In this document: positions 40,181-49,321 of the stretch, in pieces
Layout of the letters: each line of letters begins with the position of its first letter
Numbering within the stretch: position 1 is the first letter of the stretch
NCBI RefSeq assembly: GCF_001043115.1
Contig: NZ_LFME01000002.1
Span: forward strand, 124,001 to 188,000
From: Xanthomonas sp. NCPPB 1128
Lineage (GTDB): Bacteria > Pseudomonadota > Gammaproteobacteria > Xanthomonadales > Xanthomonadaceae
Direction: 5' to 3'
Length of the DNA: 64,000 nt
Translations under genes and position numbers: made by a program
Notes under the pieces: generated by a model
The model's database searches: none
Told to the model about the DNA's origin: nothing
Seen by the model: the letters and a program-made list of their open reading frames with translations, nothing else

Positions 40181-41902
40181 ATGTCGGTCGAACAATGCTT
40201 TGCAGGAGCATGTTTCACTTCTTTGGATGCTAGTGCTCCGAAGATATTTGGGTTCTCGGAGTTCCTTGCGGGTCTCGCGCTCATGATTTTGGCGTGGACT
40301 ATCGCTGACGTTCGCTATCGTTTCCGCATCAGAACGGCACCGATTCCTCTTCAAGGGTTGACCTTTGGTGTCGTGGTCACGGTTGGGGTGCTCGCTCTCT
40401 TGACCGACTTGTGGCGTGCGGAGGAATGGTTGGTGCCGCGAGGCAAATTACTTTCGCCTGCGTCTTGGCAAGCAATTCTGGCGGGCTTGTTCCTGCTGAC
40501 GTTCCTGACCTGGGCATGGTTCGCCTTCATCAAGCCACCTATCTATGGCAAACGAAATGCAGAGAGCTTCGCTCAAACGCTTTACCGGTTCGTTCTCAAA
40601 GGGTCGCCTACTGATCTTGCAGTGGTGGCGGATGAGCTTGCGCACTCGGCTAAGTCACTCGTCAAATCTGCTACGAACAGAGTTCGGTTTGAACGCTTCC
40701 GGGAAGAAGAAAATGACCATGGCCAACGCACTGAGCCTCCAATGGTGGAGGCATATGCCAATGACATTCTTCTGCTGATTGCAGATAAGAGACTTTGCCG
40801 GGCGATTGTCGGTTCCTCACCAGCCACCGCGTTGGCCATCTTTCAGGAAATTGGTCGAACGAAGAAGTATGGGATCCAGATTGAGGCATTTGCCAAAAAC
40901 ATAGTAAACGAGGCGTTAGCCAACAAAGAGTCCTTCTTGTATCACGAAGCTGAAGGCTATGAATCTGGTTTGATTGGATATATCAAGCCACTTAGCCAGG
41001 CAATGTTTTCGAATCATGAGATGGTCGAGGAAGTGCAGACTATGCTCGACCCCGACATTTGGAAGAAGTCGGAATGGGATTCCGATCAATGGAAGGCATA
41101 CTGTCGAGTGGTTCTGATGACCTTCCAAGACTACGTGGAAAGAGGATTCTGGAATCACTCCTCTGTTTTGTATCGTGCCAAGGGTTACATCGAGCACGCG
41201 GCATCTGACCTATACAAAATCAACGGACTCTCTAGAGCTTGGGATAACGATTCGGTTCGCCGCCTTCGTGTTGTCATTGAATTTATTCAAAACGCAGTGA
41301 AAATTCTGGATGGGAAGGAGGTGCCAGAGCACTTCCGGCTGCGAATAAGGGAGAAGTATGGCCACCCTCACGAATCATTCTATGATCACATTGCCAGCCT
41401 GATCTTCGAGGTGATATTCCATGCATCAGCTGTAAGGTCGCCTCAATGGGAGTGTTGGACGATTCAGCACAATTCGGTGTGGGGAGAAATTTTCAGCTTT
41501 CACCACTTGGATAATCCTGCTGGTAAAGTCATCAAATTCAAACTTCGGCGTCTCCTGTACGACGAAGTCGCAGACATGAGAAGGTTTCCTAATTTCAAGG
41601 GTGCAAAGATTCTCGCTTTTTGCTTAAACGTAATGGGACTGAGGTTGAGTCAAGGTAACCATGATAAGGATAGTCGAGCTCTGCATAAGGTCATCCTTGC
41701 TTGGACAAAGCGGAACTATGCTTGGCTACACGAGTACAATCCGAGAATCGCGGAGCACTGTCTTGTTGATGGCCTTACGTTCGAGGTCGACAGCCTTAGG
41801 ATCGTAAAAACCTACCCAGCGGAAGGGCTGAGGCGAGAGCCTACATATGTGTACCTTGATGTCGATCCTGTGCCGCCTGGAGACGGGCCATCTGCTGGAT
41901 AA
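40181..41902 (+). CDS. AT-rich three-TM protein of unknown function, island cargo
   Basis: 573 residues, no recognised family. Three membrane helices at about 24 to 45 (FSEFLAGLALMILAWTIAD), 57 to 78 (LQGLTFGVVVTVGVLALLTD) and 93 to 117 (WQAILAGLFLLTFLTWAWF), then about 455 residues that should be cytoplasmic, mixed helical with many aromatics. No Walker, nuclease or protease motif seen. Base composition is visibly AT-richer than neighbours, with host-atypical codons (AAA, ATA, TTT). Start at the ATG preceded by AGAAGGG. Lying next to tRNA-Thr and a broken XRE gene, it looks horizontally acquired; an anti-phage role is a hypothesis from topology and context only. Confidence 0.85.
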   Translation: MSVEQCFAGACFTSLDASAPKIFGFSEFLAGLALMILAWTIADVRYRFRIRTAPIPLQGLTFGVVVTVGVLALLTDLWRAEEWLVPRGKLLSPASWQAILAGLFLLTFLTWAWFAFIKPPIYGKRNAESFAQTLYRFVLKGSPTDLAVVADELAHSAKSLVKSATNRVRFERFREEENDHGQRTEPPMVEAYANDILLLIADKRLCRAIVGSSPATALAIFQEIGRTKKYGIQIEAFAKNIVNEALANKESFLYHEAEGYESGLIGYIKPLSQAMFSNHEMVEEVQTMLDPDIWKKSEWDSDQWKAYCRVVLMTFQDYVERGFWNHSSVLYRAKGYIEHAASDLYKINGLSRAWDNDSVRRLRVVIEFIQNAVKILDGKEVPEHFRLRIREKYGHPHESFYDHIASLIFEVIFHASAVRSPQWECWTIQHNSVWGEIFSFHHLDNPAGKVIKFKLRRLLYDEVADMRRFPNFKGAKILAFCLNVMGLRLSQGNHDKDSRALHKVILAWTKRNYAWLHEYNPRIAEHCLVDGLTFEVDSLRIVKTYPAEGLRREPTYVYLDVDPVPPGDGPSAG

Positions 41903-42087
41903 GCATGTCGAATCATTAGGCCTTCCGTGTAGCGTCCAGTACGCTTTAGCCTGATACTGAGCAACGCGGACCGAACTGGACGACATAGGCTCACCTGGGA
42001 GCCCGAACGCAATTGCGAAGCGACAGCCATTCGCCGAAGCCTACCTGGATCGCTGCGCAATGCCTGGGAGTTGTACTGCTGCCGGAC

Positions 42088-42441
42088 CTACGGGCTTCGC
42101 GGCATGAGCAAGGGCTGCGCACGCGCGGAAAGCGGGCACCCCTGCTGCTGCAAGAAGGCGATGGCCTCTCTGGTGCGCCGGAGCAGCCCGGTGTTCGCGA
42201 TGAAGGTCGTCTTCGCTCCCTGGAACTCCAACACGACGTTCTCGGTTCCACGCGCCTTCCGATAGTCCATCCTGGCGATCTCACGGTACGGACGGGTGCG
42301 CGTGCGCAGGACGCGATACTCCACGAGGTCCGCGTGCAGGATCAGCGTGGGGTTGAGGCTGTTGTGCGCCCATGCGAACCAGGGAAGGAACGTGGACCCG
42401 GCGAACGCGGCCTCCAGGGTCACGATCAAGGGCTCTTCCAA
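42088..42441 (-). CDS. Hypothetical PH-like small protein
   Basis: 117 residues. Beta-rich core LNPTLILHADLVEYRVLRTR, YREIARMDYRKARG, TENVVLEFQGAKTTFIA resembles bacterial PH-type domains, with a C-terminal helix RRTREAIAFLQQQG. The only start codons are TTG or CTG because an in-frame stop lies 30 nt upstream, so it begins at a TTG or has lost its N-terminus. Host-like GC content marks the end of the foreign patch. Confidence 0.55.
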   Translation of the reverse strand: MEEPLIVTLEAAFAGSTFLPWFAWAHNSLNPTLILHADLVEYRVLRTRTRPYREIARMDYRKARGTENVVLEFQGAKTTFIANTGLLRRTREAIAFLQQQGCPLSARAQPLLMPRSP

Positions 42442-42599
42442 GGCGATCTCCAGAAACGGCGGAGCAGCTTAGCCAGCCAGCGCCGTGGGCGTCCAACCGC
42501 ACGCCTTTGGCAGCCGCAATGTACATGCCGCCTGCTGCGGCGCGGCGAGTCGTGTCATGCCGGTCCCGCTAGACTGGGTCACTTTTTTGGCTGGAGCGT

Positions 42600-43529
42600 A
42601 TGCGCATGAAGTCGTCTTTTCTGCCGGTGTCCCTGATCGGCGTTCCCACCGACATCGGGGCCGGCCACCGGGGTGCGCGCATGGGGCCGGAGGCGCTGCG
42701 CATCGCCGGCCTGCACGAGGCGCTGGCCAATCGCGGCGTGGAGGTGCGCGATATCGGCAACATCGACGGCCCGCGCAATCCCTGGCAGGCGCCGGTGGAC
42801 GGCTATCGCCACCTGGACGAGGTGGTGGCCTGGAATCGTGCGCTGATGGAAGCCAGCTATGCCGAACTGCGCGCCGGGCGCATGCCGATCGTGCTCGGCG
42901 GCGACCACTGCCTGGGGATCGGCTCGATCACCGCGGTGGCGCGGCATTGCCGCGAGCAGGGCCGCAAGCTGCGCGTGCTGTGGCTGGACGCGCACTCGGA
43001 CTTCAACACCAGCGAGGTCACCCCGTCGGGCAACGTGCACGGCATGCCGGTGGCCTGCCTGTGTGGGCTGGGCCCGCAAGCATTGACCGAACTCGGTGGC
43101 AGCGCGCCGGCGCTGCGTCCGGAGCAGGTGCGGCAGATCGGCATCCGCTCGGTCGACCCGGACGAGAAGCGGCTGATCAAGCAGCATCGCGTCGACGTGT
43201 ACGACATGCGCTACATCGACGAGATGGGCATGAAGCGGACCATGGAGGCGGCGCTGGACGGGCTCGACGCCGACACCCACCTGCACGTCAGCTTCGACGT
43301 GGACTTCCTCGACCCCAGCATCGCCCCGGGCGTGGGCACCACCGTGCCGGGCGGGCCCAACTACCGCGAGGCGCAGCTGGTGATGGAGATGATCGCCGAC
43401 AGCGGGCGCATGGCCTCGCTGGACATCGTGGAGCTGAATCCAGTGCTGGACCACCGCAACCTGACCGCGGAACTGGCGGTGGACCTGGTGGAGAGCCTGT
43501 TCGGCAAATCGACGCTGATGCGGGACTGA
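42600..43529 (+). CDS. rocF: Arginase
   Basis: 309 residues. Ureohydrolase metal motifs: GGDHCLGIGS, LWLDAHSDFNT and SFDVDFLDPSIAPG, plus GVPTDIGAGHRGARMGP at the start. Hydrolyses arginine to ornithine and urea with two manganese ions. CTGGAG ribosome site; stands alone between the foreign patch and the entericidin genes. Confidence 0.95.
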   Translation: MRMKSSFLPVSLIGVPTDIGAGHRGARMGPEALRIAGLHEALANRGVEVRDIGNIDGPRNPWQAPVDGYRHLDEVVAWNRALMEASYAELRAGRMPIVLGGDHCLGIGSITAVARHCREQGRKLRVLWLDAHSDFNTSEVTPSGNVHGMPVACLCGLGPQALTELGGSAPALRPEQVRQIGIRSVDPDEKRLIKQHRVDVYDMRYIDEMGMKRTMEAALDGLDADTHLHVSFDVDFLDPSIAPGVGTTVPGGPNYREAQLVMEMIADSGRMASLDIVELNPVLDHRNLTAELAVDLVESLFGKSTLMRD

Positions 43530-43671
43530 TCAGCGCGGCCTCAGCCTGAATGGGTCGCCGGTTCATTCACGTGAAATCCACAGTCGTGACGGCAGATTCA
43601 CCGCCAGACGGTAGTGCGGCGACGCCTATCGCCGCCCACCCGACCACCTGCGATTGACGAGGACGACCACG

Positions 43672-43824
43672 ATGAAGCGACTGACCACCCTGTTGATGTT
43701 GACCCTGTTCTGCGCTGGTGTCCTGACCGGCTGCAACACCGTTGCCGGCGCCGGCAAGGACATGCAGAAGGCGGGCCAGAAGGTGGAAAACAAGGCGGAC
43801 GATTGCAGCGCCGGCAAGTGCTGA
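43672..43824 (+). CDS. Entericidin-family lipoprotein, copy 1
   Basis: 50 residues. Signal peptide with lipobox LTGCNTVAGAGKDMQKAGQK, then VENKADDCSAGKC. The CNTVAGAGKD-QKAG core defines the entericidin A/B family of small lipoproteins. Differs from copy 2 by a cysteine-containing tail. E. coli EcnAB act as a bacteriolytic pair; role here unknown, probably envelope stress. Confidence 0.85.
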   Translation: MKRLTTLLMLTLFCAGVLTGCNTVAGAGKDMQKAGQKVENKADDCSAGKC

Positions 43825-43927
43825 GCGCCCCGGTCGATCGCGGCGGCGACGCGCTCCGCGCCCGACCGATCCACGAGTTTCGTGCGGCCGTGGTGGCCGC
43901 GTTCCATGACCATGAAGGAGTGAACCT

Positions 43928-44062
43928 ATGAAGCGTACGTTTGCGTGGATGCTGCTGGCGATGTTCTCGGTGGGCCTGCTGTCCGGCTGCAACACCGTTG
44001 CCGGTGCCGGCAAGGACGTGCAGAAGGCGGGCGAGAAGGTCGAAGACGCCGCCAAGAACTGA
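43928..44062 (+). CDS. Entericidin-family lipoprotein, copy 2
   Basis: 44 residues. Lipobox LLSGCNTVAGAGKDVQKAGE followed by KVEDAAKN. Nearly the same mature sequence as copy 1, 103 bp upstream, so a tandem duplication. AAGGAG ribosome site and a strong terminator 20 bp after the stop. Confidence 0.87.
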   Translation: MKRTFAWMLLAMFSVGLLSGCNTVAGAGKDVQKAGEKVEDAAKN

Positions 44063-44083
44063 GCCTCGTCTCAGCTTCGAAAA

Positions 44084-44112
44084 ACGGGTCGGCTTGCCGG
44101 CCCGTTTTTTTT
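44084..44112 (+). terminator. Terminator after entericidin pair
   Basis: ACGGGTCGGC / GCCGGCCCGT inverted repeat followed by eight T. Confidence 0.85.
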
Positions 44113-44247
44113 GCTCGGCTAGCGTCCACGGCGTAACGGTTCACGATGCTCATGCATCGCTGACGCTGCGTTGATCGGCTCGCGACGAGCGCCGCGCGAT
44201 GCTGCGCGGGCGGCGTACGGCGCCGCTTACACATCACGAGAGATGCC

Positions 44248-44463
44248 ATGAACAAAGACATCATTGCCGGCAAGTGGACCCAGCTCAAGGGCAAGATCAA
44301 GGCGCAGTGGGGCGATCTGACCGACGACGACTTTGACGTCGCCGAAGGCAACACGCAGTACCTGGCCGGCAAGCTGCAGGAGCGCTACGGTTGGGCGCGC
44401 GATCGCGCCGAGAAGGAAGTGCACGCGTTCCGCGACAGCCTGGGCAAGGAATACCACGACTGA
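44248..44463 (+). CDS. CsbD-like stress protein
   Basis: 71 residues: [57 protein letters not shown]. Full-length CsbD family member, small hydrophilic and helical. CsbD genes are induced in general stress; molecular role unknown. Followed by a strong terminator. Confidence 0.93.
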   Translation: MNKDIIAGKWTQLKGKIKAQWGDLTDDDFDVAEGNTQYLAGKLQERYGWARDRAEKEVHAFRDSLGKEYHD

Positions 44464-44489
44464 GGCGCCCGCCGCCGCAGCGTCGTCGA

Positions 44490-44518
44490 CACGGGCCGCC
44501 TTGCGGCCCGTGCTTTTT
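44490..44518 (+). terminator. Terminator after csbD-like gene
   Basis: CACGGGCCGC-CTT-GCGGCCCGTG, 10-bp perfect stem, then CTTTTT. Confidence 0.85.
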
Positions 44519-44533
44519 GGGCGCGCGGGAAGC

Positions 44534-45478
44534 TCAGCGCTCCGGCGGATCGGGCACGTAGTCGCCGGGAAACGCGCTTGGCGCAACCGCCACGCGCCGC
44601 GGCGGCAGGTTCCGCGGCAGCACGCCGCGTGCGATCAGCCGCGCGCGGCTGTCGTAGCGCAGCTCTGTCCGTTGCATCGGCACGTCGCTGGCGCGCTCGA
44701 ATTCGGTGACGTGCGAGGGCGACCATTCGCGCGCGCCATGGCCGGTGCCCAGACGTTGCTGCACGGAAGGAGCGGCGCTTTCCTCGCGCGCATATGCCCG
44801 CGCGTCGGCCGCCGGCGCTGCCGCGAGCGGCGCGGCCGCACTGCGTTGGGGAATGTTTGCGGCCGCTGCCGGTGCAGGTATCGCATCCGAAGCGGGGACG
44901 CTCGGCCTTGCCGCGCGCGCGGTCTCGGCGGCGACCTTCGCGGCGTCGATTCCCGGTTCGCCCAGGGCGGTCTCGGGCCATGCCTGCGCTTCGTCGAACA
45001 CCGCCATGCCGATCACGCCCACGTTGCGCGGGCGCCCGGTACGTGCGGCATAGCTGTCCTCCAGGTCGGTGAACACGAACTGCGCCACGTCGTCGGACGA
45101 TTTGCGCCAACCGGCGATCTCGGTCTGTTGCCATGGCGCCAATACATAGCCGCGCTGGTCGCTGGCCGCGGTCTGGCCGCTGACCGCGTTGACGCCGTCC
45201 ACCGACAGCACCACCAGCACCCGCGCACCGGTCAGGTTGGTCAGGCGCAGCGCGTAGCGATGGCCGGGCGTGGCGGCGATCCAGCGCTCGCCGCGCCAGG
45301 CATGCGCGGGCAGCGGATCGTCGCCGGCATCGCGATCGATCACCTGCAGCTGCACCGCCGGCGCCGAGGTCGGCGGCGCAGGCCATGGACGGAAGCCGCA
45401 CAGCCCGCCGATGCACACCAGAGCGAAGGCGAGCACGGCGAGGGAACGACGGGGCAAGGACGGAGCAAGAGCATGCAT
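44534..45478 (-). CDS. Conserved exported protein of unknown function
   Basis: 314 residues. Signal sequence (RRSLAVLAFALVCIGGLCGF), then a beta-rich domain (about 50 to 165) with RYALRLTNLTGARVLVVLSV, DGVNAVSGQTAASDQRGYVL and GVIGMAVFDEAQAW, followed by a low-complexity Ala/Pro segment and an Arg-rich end. I recognise this as a recurring xanthomonad protein but know no function. Convergent with csbD and divergent from trpS. Confidence 0.7.
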   Translation of the reverse strand: MHALAPSLPRRSLAVLAFALVCIGGLCGFRPWPAPPTSAPAVQLQVIDRDAGDDPLPAHAWRGERWIAATPGHRYALRLTNLTGARVLVVLSVDGVNAVSGQTAASDQRGYVLAPWQQTEIAGWRKSSDDVAQFVFTDLEDSYAARTGRPRNVGVIGMAVFDEAQAWPETALGEPGIDAAKVAAETARAARPSVPASDAIPAPAAAANIPQRSAAAPLAAAPAADARAYAREESAAPSVQQRLGTGHGAREWSPSHVTEFERASDVPMQRTELRYDSRARLIARGVLPRNLPPRRVAVAPSAFPGDYVPDPPER

Positions 45479-45586
45479 CGCGGTGACTCCAGGACGGGGA
45501 CGCCGGATTGAACGCACCACGCGCCGGAACGGGGTTGTCGCGCAGCGGGTAAACTCGCCGGGTTTCCCCCGAGCCGTCCATTCCGC

Positions 45587-46879
45587 ATGACCACCCGCGT
45601 TCTCACCGGCATCACCACCTCCGGCACGCCGCACCTGGGCAACTACGTCGGCGCCATCCGTCCCGCGCTGCAGGCCAGCCGGCGCCCTGGCATCGAGAGT
45701 TTCTTCTTCCTGGCCGACCTGCACAGCCTGATCAAGGCGCAGGACCCGGCGCGGACCCAGCGCTCGACCCTGGAGATCGCGGCGACCTGGCTGGCGGCGG
45801 GGCTGGATCCGAAGCAGGTGTGGTTCTACCGCCAGTCGGACGTGCCGGAGACCAACGAACTGACCTGGTTCCTGACCTGCGTCGCCGGCAAGGGCATCCT
45901 CAACCGTGCGCACGCCTACAAGGCCGCGGTGGACAAGAACCGCGCCGACGGCGAGGACGACGATGCCGGGGTCACCGCCGGCTTGTTCATGTACCCGGTG
46001 CTGATGGCCGCCGACATCCTGCTGTTCAAGGCGCAGCAGGTGCCGGTCGGCCGCGACCAGATCCAGCACATCGAGATGGCGCGCGATTTCGCGCAGCGCT
46101 TCAACCACGTCTACGGCCGCGAGCACTTCGTCCTGCCCGACGCGCTGATCGACGAGCAGGTGGCGACGCTGCCCGGGCTGGACGGGCGCAAGATGAGCAA
46201 GAGCTACGACAACACCATTCCGCTGTTCGCCCCGCGCGAGGAGTTGAAGAAGCGGGTGTTCGCCATCGTCACCGATTCGCGCGCCCCCGGCGAGCCGAAG
46301 GACACCGAGGGCTCGGCGCTGTTCCAGCTGTACCAGGCCTTCGCCAGCGCCGAGGAGACGGCCGCGTTCGCGCAGGCGTTCGCGACCGGCATCGGCTGGG
46401 GCGAGGCCAAGCAGCAGCTGTTCGAGCGCATCGATGCCGAGATCGCGCCGATGCGGGTGCGCTACGAGGCGCTGATGGCGCGCCCGCAGGACATCGAGGC
46501 GATCCTGCGCGACAACGCGCAGCGCCTGCGCGAACGCTATGCGATCCCGTTCCTGGCCGAGCTGCGGCACGCGGTGGGCTTGCGCGACCTGTCGGCGCAG
46601 GCCGGCGGCGCCACCGAAGCGGTGACGGCGAAGCCAGCGCTGCCAAGCTTCAAGCAGTATCGCGAGGCCGACGGCCAGTTCTACTTCAAGCTGCTCGATG
46701 GCGAGGGCGTGCTGCTGTTGCAGAGCGGCGGCTTCGCCTCGCCGCGCGACGCCGGGCAGACCATCGCCGCGCTCAAGCAGGCCGCGCAGTCGGACGTGCT
46801 GCAGGCAGCGCCTGTGACCCTGGAAGCACCGGCCGAGACGGTGCTGGCAGCGCTGGCGCGGCTGCGCGAGGCGGGCTGA
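45587..46879 (+). CDS. trpS: Tryptophanyl-tRNA synthetase with C-terminal extension
   Basis: 430 residues, longer than the usual 330 to 340. Class I signatures TSGTPHLGNY and GRKMSKSYDN; LPVGRDQ-like VPVGRDQIQHIEMAR. Residues about 350 to 430 (FKQYREADGQFYFKLLDGEG, FASPRDAGQTIAALKQA) resemble the DUF1508/YegP fold, an unusual appended domain that may help bind tRNA. Charges tRNA-Trp. Stands alone before a repeat pair. Confidence 0.95.
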   Translation: MTTRVLTGITTSGTPHLGNYVGAIRPALQASRRPGIESFFFLADLHSLIKAQDPARTQRSTLEIAATWLAAGLDPKQVWFYRQSDVPETNELTWFLTCVAGKGILNRAHAYKAAVDKNRADGEDDDAGVTAGLFMYPVLMAADILLFKAQQVPVGRDQIQHIEMARDFAQRFNHVYGREHFVLPDALIDEQVATLPGLDGRKMSKSYDNTIPLFAPREELKKRVFAIVTDSRAPGEPKDTEGSALFQLYQAFASAEETAAFAQAFATGIGWGEAKQQLFERIDAEIAPMRVRYEALMARPQDIEAILRDNAQRLRERYAIPFLAELRHAVGLRDLSAQAGGATEAVTAKPALPSFKQYREADGQFYFKLLDGEGVLLLQSGGFASPRDAGQTIAALKQAAQSDVLQAAPVTLEAPAETVLAALARLREAG

Positions 46880-46900
46880 GCGCTCGCACGGCGGTCCTTC

Positions 46901-46963
46901 GTAGGAGCGGCTTCAGCCGCGACGCCTCAACGGCAAAGCGTCGCGGCTGAAGCCGCTCCTACA
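46901..46963. repeat. REP-type inverted repeat, copy 2
   Basis: GTAGGAGCGGCTTCAGCCGC then, after about 20 bp, GCGGCTGAAGCCGCTCCTAC. The most symmetrical copy; 21 bp after trpS and may end its transcript. It and the repeat at 47031 fill most of the 298-bp gap before the next gene. Confidence 0.9.
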
Positions 46964-47030
46964 AGGTCCTACACGTCACACGGCGCGTCCTGTGGCGATA
47001 CCAAGCGCGGGTGTCCGCCGGCCGCATGCC

Positions 47031-47053
47031 GTCGGGACTGAAGTCCCTCCCAC
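47031..47053. repeat. Second REP-type half, inverse copy
   Basis: GTCGGGACTGAAGTCCCTCC then CAC, the reverse complement of the unit at 35632-35656. Confidence 0.7.
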
Positions 47054-47177
47054 CATGGGCGCTCGCGGTCGTCGGGGCGGTTCCGTCATCCGTCCTCATT
47101 CGGCCCTTGCCGCACAGCACTCGCAGCGCCCTCCATACCGCCTAGAATGGAGCCTCGCCCAGCCACGCTTCTGCGCC

Positions 47178-48110
47178 ATGCCACGCGATCCCAGCATCCA
47201 TCTCGTCGATACCGGCTTCCAGCGCGCGCAGTTCGATGCCGCCTACCTGATCGTGGAGAACGGGCGCGGCGCCTTCGTCGACTGCGGCACCAGCCATGCC
47301 GTGCCGGTGCTGCTGGACGCCCTGGCGCACGCCGGTCTGGCGCCGGCCGACGTGGACTGGCTGATCCTCACCCACGTGCACCTGGACCACGCCGGTGGCG
47401 CCGGTGCGCTGCTGCAGCACCTGCCGAACGCGCGCCTGCTGGTGCATCCGCGCGGCGCGCCGCACATGATCGATCCGGCGCGGCTGATCGCTGGCGCGAC
47501 CGCGGTGTACGGCGAAGCGGAGATGGCGCGCAGCTACGGCACCATTGTGCCGGTGCCGGCAGAGCGTGTGGTGGTAGCCGAGGACGGTCATCGTGTGGCG
47601 CTGGCTGGGCGCGAACTGCTGTGCATCGACACGCCCGGGCACGCGCGCCATCACCTGTGCTTGTGGGACGCACGCAGCCGCAGCTGGTTCAGCGGCGACA
47701 CCTTCGGCCTGTCCTACCGCGAACTGGACAGCGCGCGCGGCGCGTTCGCGATCCCGACCTCGTCGCCGGTGCAGTTCGAGCCGGAGGCGATGCAGGCCTC
47801 GATCCAGCGCATGCTCGGCTACGCGCCGCAAACGCTGTATCTCACCCATTACGGTCCGGTGGAGGGCGCCGACACGCTGGCGGCGGAACTGCTGGAGCAA
47901 CTGGAGGCGATGGTGGCGATCGCGCGCGGCTGCGACGGCCGCTCCGACCGCCATCGCTGCCTGGTCGCGGCGCTGACCGCGCTGTATCTGGAGCGGGCGC
48001 GGCTGCATGGCTGCCCGTTGGACGATGCCGGCGTGGAGCGCGTGCTGCACATGGACATCGAGCTCAATGCGCAGGGCTTGGCCTGCTGGCTGGATCGTCC
48101 CGCGCGCTGA
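47178..48110 (+). CDS. Metallo-beta-lactamase-fold hydrolase
   Basis: 310 residues. Zinc motif LILTHVHLDHAGGAG, then the His in CIDTPGHARHHLCLW, Asp in SWFSGDTFGLSYRE and His in LYLTHYGPVEG. The C-terminal 80 residues are helical. Resembles glyoxalase-II-like or lactonase-type members; the substrate cannot be told from sequence. Start at the ATG following GCGCC; upstream frame has no ribosome site. Confidence 0.85.
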   Translation: MPRDPSIHLVDTGFQRAQFDAAYLIVENGRGAFVDCGTSHAVPVLLDALAHAGLAPADVDWLILTHVHLDHAGGAGALLQHLPNARLLVHPRGAPHMIDPARLIAGATAVYGEAEMARSYGTIVPVPAERVVVAEDGHRVALAGRELLCIDTPGHARHHLCLWDARSRSWFSGDTFGLSYRELDSARGAFAIPTSSPVQFEPEAMQASIQRMLGYAPQTLYLTHYGPVEGADTLAAELLEQLEAMVAIARGCDGRSDRHRCLVAALTALYLERARLHGCPLDDAGVERVLHMDIELNAQGLACWLDRPAR

Positions 48111-48218
48111 ACGGCGCTTCGATCCCACGCACGCGGCTGCGTCGCCGCGCTGTCTCGGCACGACGTCATTCTCTACACTGTGTGGCCCCCTTGTTGCCAG
48201 GTCGTGACCGTGAACCCG

Positions 48219-48386
48219 ATGCGCATGTTGCTGCTGTCCGCTTCCCTGTTCATGGGAGGTGCGGCACAGGCGGCCAACGATGCGCTGGCAGGCGATGCGG
48301 GCGGCGATGCCGACGCGCTGGAGCGGCACGCGTTGCCGGCGTCCTGCGATCCCTCCGAAGCCTGTGGTCCGGCGATGCCGGGCTGA
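48219..48386 (+). CDS. Small exported protein
   Basis: 55 residues. Signal peptide RMLLLSASLFMGGAAQAAN, then a short acidic mature part with two cysteines (ALPASCDPSEACGPAMPG). A GTG three codons upstream is an alternative start. No family recognised; small cysteine pair suggests a periplasmic location. Confidence 0.5.
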   Translation: MRMLLLSASLFMGGAAQAANDALAGDAGGDADALERHALPASCDPSEACGPAMPG

Positions 48387-48529
48387 GCGATGTCGCGTCG
48401 AGCGACACACAAGTGCCATCGCAGCACGTTGGCTGCGCAGTGCCGGGGCCGTTGGCGATGGCGGGCGACGCGGGCGTTGCGCTGGGTGCGCGGTAGAAGT
48501 GGATCTTCGCTGGCGGCGCAAGGCCACCC

Positions 48530-48596
48530 GTAGGAGCGGCTTCAGCCGCGACGGGGCGTTACCAGCAATGCCTGTCGCGGCTGAAGCCGCTCCTAC
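48530..48596. repeat. REP-type inverted repeat, copy 3
   Basis: GTAGGAGCGGCTTCAGCCGC, about 26 bp, GCGGCTGAAGCCGCTCCTAC. It is the only feature in the 326-bp gap 48387-48712. Confidence 0.9.
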
Positions 48597-48712
48597 GAGA
48601 GAACAGCGCGGTGTTCGGCAAGGCCGCGAAAAGCGCGCTCTAGAAGTGATCTGAAACCGTTTCTACCGTGCCAGGCGCATGCGGTCGCCGCAAGGCGACC
48701 ATGCCGCACTGC

Positions 48713-49321
48713 TCAGGCGGTGGTGTCGATCAACCCGCCGATGATGCCCTGGTTGAGCATGTCGCCGGTCACCGTGCCACTGAGGCTGGGATTGGCTTGC
48801 AGCAGCGACGACAGCTGCGGGGTAAGGCCCTGGCTGCTGAAGACGCCGTTGGCGTTGTACAGGCCCGGCGTCGACGGTGGCGCGGTGATGGTGCCGAGCA
48901 GGCCCTGGTCGTAGGTCTGGGTGGCCTGGTCGAGGCTGGGATACGGCGAGGTGGCCGCCGAGGTCGACGTGCCGGTGCCGGTGGTCGGCGTCGAAGACCC
49001 GGTGGTGGAACCGGCGGTGCCGTTGGCCGAGGCCGCATCGGCCGGGCCGGCGCTGACGATGCTGTTGAACAACCCGGCCGCGTTGTAGGTCAGGCCCGTG
49101 TCGGCCAGGGTGCTTCCCGCAAGGCCGCCGAGGCTGAAGATCACCGAGGCCTCGCCGGACAGTTCCACGGCCTGCTGCACGGCCGCCGGATCGTTACTGC
49201 TCACGACCGGATTGCCGGCCTCACCCGCGTCATTGGAGGCGCTCGATGCGGGAAAGCCATAAGGCGATGTGCCGTAAGGATTGACGGTGCCGAGCGGCGA
49301 CAGTGCAGTCTCGATGGCCAT
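48713..49321 (-). CDS. Hypothetical Ser/Gly/Thr-rich protein
   Basis: 202 residues, no signal peptide, very low in charge. Composition is rich in Ser, Gly, Thr, Ala and Asn with a TTGSSTPTTGTGTSTSAAT linker (about 105 to 125), as in secreted or surface repeat proteins. The C-terminus (GTVTGDMLNQGIIGGLIDTTA) is hydrophobic. No family known; possibly a type-III-like or surface protein, but nothing proves it. Confidence 0.5.
   Translation of the reverse strand: MAIETALSPLGTVNPYGTSPYGFPASSASNDAGEAGNPVVSSNDPAAVQQAVELSGEASVIFSLGGLAGSTLADTGLTYNAAGLFNSIVSAGPADAASANGTAGSTTGSSTPTTGTGTSTSAATSPYPSLDQATQTYDQGLLGTITAPPSTPGLYNANGVFSSQGLTPQLSSLLQANPSLSGTVTGDMLNQGIIGGLIDTTA

Noticed and set aside
41903-42087. 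Possible far attachment site of the tRNA-Thr patch
   Set aside because: No stretch matching the tRNA-Thr 3' end was found by eye in this interval.
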